Origin: Sanderia malayensis
Lineage: Eukaryota > Cnidaria > Scyphozoa > Semaeostomeae > Pelagiidae
DNA: 64,000 bases
Assembly (NCBI GenBank): GCA_013076295.1
Contig: RQOL01000863.1
Span: 62,001 to 126,000, forward strand
Direction of reading: 5' to 3'
Positions within the stretch are counted from its first letter, which is position 1; every line of letters starts with the position of its first letter. Shown here piece after piece: positions 55,601 to 64,000 of this stretch. Below the pieces are notes generated by a model. That model searched no databases. It saw nothing but the letters and a program-made list of their open reading frames with translations, and was not told the origin of the DNA. Both the position numbers and the translations under genes were made by a program.

Positions 55601-56875
55601 GAATGAATCTTAACATCACTTGAAACCAGTAAGTATTAGTGTATTTTAAAGAGTGTGAACTGTAGTTATGGGGATTGATGCGTAAATTGTGGGAAAGAAC
55701 GTTACTATCGGATTCATGTGTAAATTCTGGGAATGAACGTTATTATCGGATTCATGTGTTAACTTGTGGGAGTGAACGTTAATATCGGATTTATGTTTAA
55801 CTGGTGGGATTGAATGTTAATATCACTGAAAACCAGTAAATAAGGGTGTCTTTTAATACCTTTTAGCTGCAGTTACTTGGATTCATGCGTAAATTGTGCG
55901 AATGGGTGTCAATATCAGTGAAAAGACGTATTTAAAGATGCTTTTCATATAGTTTTAGTTGTGGTTACGTGGATTCATTTGAAAATCGTGGGAATTAATT
56001 TTAATATCGGATTCATTGTAAATTGTGCGAATAGATGTAGTTATCACTAAAAACATGTAAATAAAGGTCTACTTTATTATGTTTTAGCTCAATTTACGTG
56101 GATTCATGTGTAAATTGTGGGAATGAACGTTATTACCTGATTCATGTGTTAACTTGTGGGAGTGAACGTTAATATCGGATTCATGTTTAACTTGTGGGAA
56201 TGAATCTTAACATCACTTGAAACCAGTAAGTATTAGTGTATTTTAAAGAGTGTGAACTGTAGTTATGGGGATTGATGCGTAAATTGTGGGAAAGAACGTT
56301 ACTATCGGATTCATGTGTAAATTCTGGGAATGAAAGTTAATATAGGATTCATGTGTAAATTGTTGGCATAAGTAACAATATCATCAGTGAAAAGAGGTAA
56401 GCGAAGATGCCTTCCAATTAGTTTTAGCTGTGTCTACGTGGATTCATTTGAAAATGGTGGTAATTAATTATAATATCGGATTCATTGTAAATTGTGGGAA
56501 TAGATGTAATTATCACTAAAAGCATGTAAATAAAGTTGTACGTTATTATGTTTTAGCTGAATTTACTTGGATTCATGTGTAAATTGTGGGAATGAACCTT
56601 ATTACCGGATTCATCTGTTAACTTGTGGGAATGAACGTTAATATCGGTTTGATGTTGAAATTGTGGGAATGAATGTTAATATCACTGAAAACAAATAAAT
56701 AACGGTGTATTTTAAAGAGTGTGAGCAGTAGTTATGGGGATTTATGCATAAATTGTGGGAAGGAACGTTCATATCGGATTCATGTGTAAATTGTGGGAAT
56801 GAACGTTAATATCGCAATCAGGTTTAAATTGTGGGAATGAATGTTAATATCCCTGAAAACAAGTAAATAAGGGTG
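52653..56875. repeat. Higher-order repeat of 4,223 bp, copy 2
   Basis: By eye I find only a handful of differences from copy 1, such as CATCACATG versus CATCACTTG, GATGCATTTC versus GATGCTTTTC, GCAAAG versus GCGAAG and TTGTTGGAATG versus TTGTGGGAATG. This is the most recent large duplication visible. A third copy begins near 56,876, but it lacks the private GGACCCTTG variant and breaks at about 57,467. Confidence 0.92.
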
Positions 56876-57439
56876 TGTTTTAAGGAGTGTGAGCAGTAGT
56901 TATGGGGACTCTTGTGTAAATTGTGGGAAGGAACGTTAATATCGGAATCACGTGTAAATTGTGGGAATAAATGTTAATATCACTGAAAACAGGTAAATAA
57001 GGGTGTAATTTAATACCTTTTAGCTGCAGTTACATGGATTCATGCTTTAATTGTGGGAATGGGTGTCAATAAAATGAAAATAGGTAACCAAAGATGCATT
57101 CCATATAGTTTTAGCTGTGGTTACGTGGATTCATTTGAAAGTTGTGAGAATGAATTTTTATATCGGATTCATTGTAAAATGTGGTAATATATGTTATTAT
57201 CACTAAGAACATGTAAATAAAGGTGTACTTTAATTGGTTTGAGCTCAAGATACGTGGATTTATGTGTAAATTGTGGGAATAAACGTTACTATCGGATTTA
57301 TGATTAATTGCGGCAATGAATGTTGATATCACTGAAAACAAGTGAATAAGCATGTTTTTTAATACCTTTTAGCAGCAGTTACATGGATTCATGCGTAAAT
57401 TGCGGGAATGGGTGTCAATATTAGTGAAAAGACGTAACC

Positions 57440-57490
57440 AAAGATTTATTCCATATAGGTTTAGCTGCAATTACGTGGCTTCATGTGTAA
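57440..57490. other. In-register recombination junction inside a B block
   Basis: A B block starting as the type found at 60,990 (AAAGATTTATTCC, ATATAGG) switches at TTTAGCTG to the type ending CAATTACGTGGCTTC. Compared with other copies, two A blocks and one B-block length (129 bp) have been removed. TTTAGCTG is shared by both parent blocks, so the exchange kept a block of about 54 bp. Confidence 0.8.
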
Positions 57491-60400
57491 ATTGTGGGAA
57501 TGAGTGGCAATATCTTCAGTGAAGAGAGGTAACCAAAGATGCCTTCCAATTAGTTTTAGCTGTGCTTACGGGGATTCATTTGAAAATTGTGGGAAATATT
57601 TTTAATATCGGATTCATTATAAATGGTGGGAGTAGATGTAATTATCACTGAAATTATGTAAATAAAGTTGTACTTTATTATGTTTTAGCTGAATTTACGT
57701 GGATTCATGTGTAAATTGTGGGAATGAACGTTAATATCGGATTCATGCGTAAATTGTTGGAATAAATGTTAATATCACTGAAACAAGTCAATAAGGGTGT
57801 TTTTTAATACCTTTTAGCTGCAGTTACATGGATTCATGCGTAAATTGTGGGAATGGGTGTCAATATCATTGAAAAGACGTAACCAAAGATGCATTCCATA
57901 TAGTTTTAGCTGTGCTTACGAGGATTCATTTGAAATTTGTGGGAAATACTTTTAATATCCGATTCATTGTAAGTTGTGGGAATAGATGTAATTAGCACTG
58001 AAATTATGTAAATAAAGTTGCACTTTATTATGTTTTAGTTGAATTTACGTGGATTCATGTGTAAATTGTGGGAATGAACGTTATTACCGGATTCATGTGT
58101 TAACTTGTGGGAGTGAACGTTAATATCGGATTCATGTTTAACTTGTGGGAATGAATCTTAACATCACTTGAAACCAGTAAGTATTAGTGTATTTTAAAGA
58201 GTGTGAACTGTAGTTATGGGGATTGATGCGTAAATTGTGGGAAAGAACGTTACTATCGGATTCATGTGTAAATTCTGGAAATGAAAGTTAATATAGGATT
58301 CATGTGTAAATTGTTGGCATAAGTAACAATATCATCAGTGAAAAGAGGTAAGCAAAGATGCCTTCCAATTAGTTTTAGCTGTGTCTACGTGGATTCATTT
58401 GAAAATGGTGGGAATTAATTATAATATCGGATTCATTGTAAATTGTGGGAATAGATGTAATTATCACTAAAAGCATGTAAATAAAGTTGTACCTTATTAT
58501 GTTTTAGCTGAATTTACTTGGATTCATGTGTAAATTGTGGGAATGAACCTTATTACCGGATTCATGTGTTAACTTGTGGGAATGAACGTTAATATCGGTT
58601 TGATGTTGAAATTGTGGGAATGAATGTTAATATCACTGAAAACAAATAAATAACGGTGTATTTTAAAGAGTGTGAGCAGTAGTTATGGGGATTTATGCAT
58701 AAATTGTGGGAAGGAACGTTCATATCGGATTCATGTGTAAATTGTGGGAATGAACGTTAATATCGCAATCATGTTTAAATTGTGGGAATGAATGTTAATA
58801 TCCCTGAAAACAAGTAAATAAGGGTGTGTTTTAAGGAGTGTGAGCAGTAGTTATGGGGACTCTTGTGTAAATTGTGGGAAGGAACGTTAATATCGGAATC
58901 ACGTGTAAATTGTGGGAATAAATGTTAATATCACTGAAAACAGGTAAATAAGGGTGTAATTTAATACCTTTTAGCTGCAGTTACATGGATTCATGCTTTA
59001 ATTGTGGGAATGGGTGTCAATAAAATGAAAATAGGTAACCAAAGATGCATTCCATATAGTTTAAGCTGTGGTTACGTGGATTCATTTGAAAGTTGTGAGA
59101 ATGAATTTTTATATCGGATTCATTGTAAAATGTGGTAATATATGTTATTATCACTAAGAACATGTAAATAAAGGTGTACTTTAATTGGTTTGAGCTCAAG
59201 ATACGTGGATTTATGTGTAAATTGTGGGAATAAACGTTACTAACGGATTTATGATTAATTGCTGCAATGAATGTTGATATCACTGAAAACAAGTAAATAA
59301 GCATGTTTTTTAATACCTTTTAGCAGCAGTTACATCGATTCATGCGTAAATTGCGGGAATGGGTGTCAATATCAGTGAAAAGACGTAACCAAAGATTTAT
59401 TCCATATAGGTTTAGCTGTTGTTACGTGGATTCACTTGAAAATTGTGGGAATTAATTTTAATATCGGATTCATTGTAAATTGTGGGAATAGATGTAATTA
59501 TAACTAACAACATGTAAATAAAGATGTATTATGTTTTAGCTGCAATTACGTGGCTTCATGTGTAAATTGTGGGAATGAGTGGCAATATGTTCAGTGAAGA
59601 GACGTAACCAAAGATGCCTTCCAATTAGTTTTAGCTGTGCTTACGGGGATTCATTTGAAAATTGTGGGAAATATTTTTAATATCGGATTCATTATAAATG
59701 GTGGGAGTAGATGTAATTATCACTGAAATTATGTAAATAAAGTTGTACTTTATTATGTTTTAGCTGAATTTACGTGGATTCATGTGTAAATTGTGGGAAT
59801 GAACGTTAATATCGGATTCATGTGTAAATTGTTGGAATAAATGTTAATATCACTGAAACAAGTGAATAAGGGTGTTTTTAATACCTTTTAGCTGCAGTTA
59901 CATGGATTCATGCGTAAATTGTGGGAATGGGTGTCAATATCATTGAAAAGACGTAACCAAAGATGCATTCCATATAGTTTTAGCTGTGCTTACGAGGATT
60001 CATTTGAAAATTGTGGGAAATACTTTTAATATCCGATTCATTGTAAATTGTGGGAATAGATGTAATTAGCACTGAATTTATGTAAATAAAGTTGCACTTT
60101 ATTATGTTTTAGTTGAATTTACGTGGATTCACGTGTAAATGGTGGGAAGGAACGTTAATTTCGGTTTCATGTTTAAATTTTGTGAATGAATGTTAATATC
60201 ACTGAAAACAAGTAAATAAGGGTGTATTTTAATACCTTTCAGCTGCAGTTACATGGATTCATGTGTAAATTGTGGGAACGAGTGTCAATATCATCAATGA
60301 AAAGAGTTAACCAAAGACGCCTTCCAATTAGTTTTAGCTGTGGATACGTGGATTCATTGGAAAGTTGTGGGAATGAATTTTATTATCGGATTCATTGTAA

Positions 60401-61426
60401 AATGTGGTAATATATGTTTATATCACTATAAACATGTAAAAAAAGGTGTAATTTAATTTTTTTGGCTCACAATACGTGGATTCATGTGAAAATTGTGGGA
60501 ATGAACGTTAATATCGGACTCATATTTAAATTGTGGGAAAAATTGTTAATATCACAGAAAACAAGTAAATAAGGGTGTATTTTAATACGTTTTAGCTGCA
60601 GTTACATGGATTCATGTGTATATTGTGGGAATGGGTGTCAATATCAGTGAAAAGACGTAACCAAAGATGCATTCCATAAAGTTTTAGCTGTGGTTACGTG
60701 GATTCATTTGAAAAATGTGGGAATGAATTTTTATATCGGATTCATTGTAAAATGTGGTAATATATGTTATTATCACTAAGAACATGTAAATAAAGGTGTA
60801 CTTTAATTGGTTTGAGCTCAAGATACGTGGATTTATGTGTAAATTGTGGGAATAAACGTTACTATCGGATTTATGATTAATTGCGGCAATGAATGTTGAT
60901 ATCACTGAAAACAAGTAAATAAGCATGTTTTTTAATACCTTTTAGCAGCAGTTACATGGATTCATGCGTAAATTGCGGGAATGGGTGTCAATATCAGTGA
61001 AAAGACGTAACCAAAGATTTATTCCATATTGGTTTAGCTCTTGTTACGTGGATTCACTTGAAAATTGTGGGAATTAAATTTAATATCAGATTAATTGTAA
61101 ATTGTGGGAATAGATGTAATTATAACTAACAACATGTAAATAAAGATTTATTTTATTATGTATTAGCTGCAATTACGTGGCTTCATGTGTAAATTGTGGG
61201 AATGAGTGGCAATATCTTCAGTGAAGAGAGGTAACCAAAGATGCCTTCCAATTAGTTTTAGCTGTGCTTACGGGGATTCATTTGAAAATTGTGGGAAATA
61301 TTTTTAATATCGGATTCATTATAAATTGTGGGAATAGATGTAATTATCACTGGAATTATGTAAATAAAGTTGTACTTTATTATGTTTTAGCTGAATTTAC
61401 GTGGATTCATGTGTAAATTGTGGGAA

Positions 61427-61444
61427 TTATTATTATTATTATTA
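61427..61444 (-). repeat. TAA microsatellite tail of retrotransposon 2
   Basis: A run of ATT triplets on the plus strand, reading TAA on the element's own strand, joins the element's 3' UTR to satellite ending GTGGGAAT. It marks the 3' end of a minus-strand element. Confidence 0.8.
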
Positions 61445-61457
61445 CTAATTTATTTAA

Positions 61458-61502
61458 AGTTGGCTGGATATATAGCTATACTAAAGCTAATTTAGGCCAA
61501 CT
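61458..61502 (-). other. 3' UTR stem-loop of retrotransposon 2
   Basis: AGTTGGC at 61,458-61,464 is the exact complement of GCCAACT at 61,496-61,502. Inside it, TAGCT at 61,473-61,477 pairs with AGCTA at 61,485-61,489. The structure lies between the stop codon and the TAA tail, where CR1-type elements keep the hairpin used to select their own RNA. The function is inferred. Confidence 0.6.
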
Positions 61503-61586
61503 ACTGATATTTAAGATTTCACAATACAAAATTACACAAATGTTAATAAGAGATTAGATGCAAATGTTACAAATGTTAATGTGATT

Positions 61587-63281
61587 TTAAATGAAGCCTA
61601 GATTTTGAACAAAAATTTGGCACAGTCGGCAGTGGCAGGTTTCACCAGACCAAAATTTTATTTGGTTTTTGAATTCTTTTAAAGTTCTGGAACATTTAAT
61701 AATCTGAGGAACAGTAGCCCAAGCTTGTGGGCCTCTAAAACGAATTGATTCCGAGCCATATTTTACTGTTCTAATTCTGGGAGCAGAAAATTCATTCCCA
61801 TTTCTCAGATTATAGTGATTGTCATTTTCACAAAAGATCTCTTTCATAAACACTGGATTTAAATCATTTTTAGTCTTGTACATTTCGGTCATCAAAAATT
61901 GTAAGTTTTTCTGATGCACAGTTATGGATTTATCCTTTTCAAGTAAGCCCTCAAAACTGGATTCAGAATCCTGGAAGGTAATCCTCAATGCTCTCTCTTG
62001 GATTTTATTAATTTTCTGATATAGTTTACGACTATGGAACATCCAAACAAGGGGACAATATTGAAACTGGCTGTTTATAAAAGCTTGCATTAAAAACCTT
62101 AGTTTACTTTGATCTAGAAATGGAACAATACGTGAGAGAGCATATAATTTATTACTTGCCTTTTTACATAGCCCAGCAACATGTTGTTCAAATGTCAATT
62201 TATTGTCTATAATAATACCAAGCAATTTTTCATGATTACTGCTCTGTATAGGTGTATTGCCAATCGTAATGGTAATAGGTTCGTCAGGGGAAGGACCTAA
62301 TGCTAAAAAATGACATTTATCTTCATTTAATTTTAGGTAGTTGTCAGAAAACCATTTTATTACCTTTTGAGAGTCATTCTCAAGCCTTTCCACTACATTT
62401 TGCAAGTTTTGGTCACATGTATATAAAGTGGTATCATCAGCATAATTGCAAATTTCTATATCATTGATAGAGAGTAACAAATCGTTCAAATAGATGTTAA
62501 AAAGTAGAGGTCCTAAAACCGACCCCTGTGGAACACCCAATTTCAGTTTTTGTGTAGAACTAAACGAACTATTTATTTTTACTCTCTGTTGCCTTTCACT
62601 TAAATAACTGTTCAGAAACATCAACGCATCACGACTGAAGCCGTAAGCATGCAATTTGGCAATAAGAAGATCATGCTTTACACAATCGAATGCTTTTGAT
62701 AGGTCCATTAATACGGCCCCAGCCTTTCCTCCCTTATCCAAGAACATTTTGCACATTTCTATAAAACGAGTCAAGGCATGTTGTGCATTGTACCCTTGTC
62801 GGAATCCACATAACAAATCTGATAAATAGGCACCCATATGTTCCATCATTTGCTTATACATGAGTCTTTCGTAAATTTTAGAGACAGTAGGCAAAACACT
62901 AATTGGTCTATAATTAGTCTTAGAAGTAGATTCGTTTTTTTTAAAAAGGGCTGTAACATCTGCAGTTTTTAATTCATCGGGAAACTGACAATTGCTTATA
63001 CCACCATTGAGAACATTTTGCAGTGGTTCAGCGCATACATCTAAATTAGTCTTAAGCAGCTTGGGGGGAATATTCCCAAAAGTTGTAGCCTTCTTAGAAT
63101 TCAGATTTTTTATTTCTGTTTCAAGTTTAGAGATAGTTACATGCTCGAAGGAAAAGCTAATAGCTACATCTGAAAAGCGTGCTCGTATAGCTTTTATGCT
63201 AGGATGGTTTCTATATTTTTCAATTGCTTCATCTAAAGGATCAGAGATACCCTCTGTTGATCTTACATGAAATATCACTGA
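61587..63281 (-). CDS. Reverse transcriptase, CR1/jockey-type, lacking the endonuclease
   Basis: About 564 codons derive from the element. The frame also runs 23 codons into satellite to an ATG at 63,350, which is accidental. Counted from that ATG, the motifs are NYRPISVLP at 146-154, CGFRQGYNAQHAL at 181-193, LMDLSKAFD at 214-222 with catalytic Asp216 (motif A), LGVPQGSVLGPLLF at 271-284 (motif B), NYADDTTLY at 302-310 with Asp305 and Asp306 (motif C), LKLNEDKCHFL at 339-349, and a C-terminal tail ending CHCRLC at 572-577 and QNLGFI. The three catalytic Asp residues are present and I see no internal stop or frameshift. The RT domain looks complete, but without the upstream endonuclease it is not autonomous. 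The CxCxxC tail recalls elements I associate with cnidarians and other marine invertebrates; this comes from memory of the family's style, not a search. Confidence 0.88.
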   Translation of the reverse strand, partial: SVIFHVRSTEGISDPLDEAIEKYRNHPSIKAIRARFSDVAISFSFEHVTISKLETEIKNLNSKKATTFGNIPPKLLKTNLDVCAEPLQNVLNGGISNCQFPDELKTADVTALFKKNESTSKTNYRPISVLPTVSKIYERLMYKQMMEHMGAYLSDLLCGFRQGYNAQHALTRFIEMCKMFLDKGGKAGAVLMDLSKAFDCVKHDLLIAKLHAYGFSRDALMFLNSYLSERQQRVKINSSFSSTQKLKLGVPQGSVLGPLLFNIYLNDLLLSINDIEICNYADDTTLYTCDQNLQNVVERLENDSQKVIKWFSDNYLKLNEDKCHFLALGPSPDEPITITIGNTPIQSSNHEKLLGIIIDNKLTFEQHVAGLCKKASNKLYALSRIVPFLDQSKLRFLMQAFINSQFQYCPLVWMFHSRKLYQKINKIQERALRITFQDSESSFEGLLEKDKSITVHQKNLQFLMTEMYKTKNDLNPVFMKEIFCENDNHYNLRNGNEFSAPRIRTVKYGSESIRFRGPQAWATVPQIIKCSRTLKEFKNQIKFWSGETCHCRLCQIFVQNLGFI

Positions 63282-64000
63282 AATGAACGTTAATATCGGA
63301 TTCATGTGTAAATTGTTGGAATAAATGTTAATATCACTGAAACAAGTCAATAAGGGTGTTTTTTAATACCTTTTAGCTGCAGTTACATGGATTAATGCGT
63401 AAATTGTGGGAATGGGTGTCAATATCATTGAAAAGACGTAACCAAAGATGCATTCCATATATTTTTAGCTGTGCTTACGGGGATTCATTTGAAAATTGTG
63501 GGAAATACTTTTAAGATCGGATTCATTGTAAATTGTGGGAATAGATGTAATTATCACTGAAATTATGTAAATAAAGTTGCACTTTATTATGTTTTAGTTG
63601 AATTTACGTGGATTCATGTGTAAATTGTGGGAATGAACGTTATTATCGGATTCATGTGTTGACTTGTGGGAGTGAACGTTATCATCGGATTCATGTTTAA
63701 CTGGTGGGATTGAATGTTAATATCACTGAAAACCAGTAAATAAGGGTGTCTTTTAATACCTTTTAGCTGCAGTTACTTGGATTCATGCGGAAATTGTGGG
63801 AATGGGTGTCAATATCAGTGAAAAGACGTATCCAAAGATGCATTTCATATAGTTTTAGTTGTGGTTACGTGGATTCATTTGAAAATCGTGGGAATTAATT
63901 TTAATATCGGATTCATTGTAAATTGTGCGAATAGATGTAATTATCACTAAAAACATTTAAATAAAGGTCTACTTTATTATGTTTTAGCTCAATTTACGTG
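63282..64000. repeat. Satellite domain IV, continuing past the window
   Basis: Two-block satellite in the same orientation and order as 40,540-41,250, including the HOR landmark TAAGGGTGTCTTTT at about 63,741. The order resumes exactly where it was cut at 61,427. No gene; the array runs off the end of the window. Confidence 0.95.

Larger units (their letters stand above)
47547..61427. repeat. Satellite domain III between the two retrotransposons
   Basis: Two-block satellite continues in the same orientation. The landmark A block recurs near 48,856, 50,976, 53,079, 55,199, 57,302, 59,253 and 60,875, with spacings of 2,120, 2,103, 2,120, 2,103, 1,951 and 1,622 bp. From 47,547 to about 48,430 the block variants resemble those of domain I near 11,400-11,580 and then the 2,470-bp type. 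Two 4,223-bp units follow. From about 57,500 the order matches the 4,092-bp composite seen at 38-40.5 kb. No gene was found. Confidence 0.95.
61428..63281 (-). mobile_element. 5'-truncated non-LTR retrotransposon, CR1/jockey-type
   Basis: A minus-strand insert of about 1.85 kb with a complete reverse transcriptase domain, a 3' UTR of about 160 bp holding a stem-loop, and a TAA-repeat tail. The flanks rejoin to an uninterrupted A block present near 40,530 (GTGGGAATGAACG), so the empty-site equivalent exists in this window. The overlap of the flanks is only AAT, so any target-site duplication is very short. The endonuclease part is missing. At the 5' break, 63,271-63,283 reads like the satellite motif AATATCACTGAAA. 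Other copies of the surrounding HOR lack the insert, so it arrived after that HOR spread or was not co-amplified. Confidence 0.88.

Noticed and set aside
30431..60410. Plus-strand 62-codon ORF at about 30,431, 39,330, 43,423 and 60,222
   Set aside because: It starts with GTG inside a B block and is identical only because the repeat copies are. The corresponding copy near 33,135 does not keep the frame.
17695..60926. Family of about twenty minus-strand ORFs of 64-95 codons, with internal HNLHINPR-like repeats
   Set aside because: They are translations of the landmark A and B blocks, repeated with the HOR. Their ends vary with single-base changes, one is broken by a one-base loss near 43,949, and the peptide repeats mirror the 38-bp block. 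I see no sign of coding constraint.
62992..63270. Plus-strand 92-codon ORF opposite retrotransposon 2
   Set aside because: It is an antisense shadow of the reverse transcriptase frame.
63282..63350. ATG at 63,350 as the start of the second reverse transcriptase
   Set aside because: The first 23 codons are satellite. The element is 5'-truncated and its true start is lost.
1..64000. CRISPR array
   Set aside because: The 38-bp direct repeats might suggest one, but the intervening sequences are themselves repeated, spacing varies by whole blocks, and the context is eukaryotic satellite.
1..64000. CENP-B box or telomeric repeat as proof of a centromere or chromosome end
   Set aside because: I find no match to the CENP-B box pattern (TTCG with a downstream CGGG), and TAAGGGTGT is not a tandem telomeric motif. 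A centromeric location remains speculation.
1..64000. Other factor-like motifs: CATTCCA (TEAD-like), GTAAATA (forkhead-like), TACGTG (hypoxia-element-like)
   Set aside because: They are short, AT-rich or generic, and are multiplied by the repeat itself. I have no independent support.
1..64000. tRNA-derived SINE origin of the blocks
   Set aside because: GGATTC at the block start is too short to count as a B box, and I see no A box, cloverleaf or poly(A)/simple tail per unit.

Overview
This window is almost entirely satellite DNA from a eukaryote, most likely an AT-rich invertebrate animal. A cnidarian or another marine invertebrate is my best guess. That guess rests only on the style of the two retrotransposon proteins, mainly the Cys-rich CHCRLC tail of the second one. 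I see no host protein-coding gene, tRNA, rRNA or CRISPR array. About 61 of the 64 kb is one family of tandem repeats in a single orientation, interrupted by two 5'-truncated non-LTR retrotransposons.

The satellite follows a simple grammar. Block A is about 38 bp: it begins GGATTCATG, has TTGTGGGAATG at its centre and ends TTAATATC. Block B is about 54 bp: it usually begins ACTGAAAAC or AGTGAAAAG, carries TTTTAGCTG near its end and closes with TTACGT or TTACAT. One B is followed by one to three A blocks. Variants of A and B then occur in fixed orders that build higher-order repeats (HORs). Parsed by hand, one 2,470-bp HOR holds 38 A and 19 B blocks, and 38x38 + 19x54 is 2,470.

Layout. Positions 1-17,240 are a heterogeneous domain with duplications at offsets of 206, 298, 1,040, 1,691 and 3,495 bp, plus a return of the opening 2 kb at position 14,170. 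Positions 17,241-46,392 are a younger, homogenised domain with HOR periods of 1,315, 2,470, 2,704 and 4,092 bp. A CR1/L2-like retrotransposon fragment on the plus strand fills 46,393-47,546. Positions 47,547-61,427 are satellite again, including two almost identical 4,223-bp units. A second, longer CR1/jockey-type fragment on the minus strand fills 61,428-63,281. Satellite resumes to the end of the window.

The retrotransposons are passengers. Both keep an intact reverse transcriptase reading frame as far as it extends, both lack the endonuclease, and both entered at the same place inside an A block. The many short ORFs of 62-95 codons in the satellite are repeat translations, not genes. The best leads are the two-block grammar, CpG-decay variation between blocks, a CSL/Su(H)-like core in most A blocks, the shared insertion position, and a cluster of homopolymer contractions that looks like an assembly error. 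A centromeric or pericentromeric role is possible but is not shown by the sequence.
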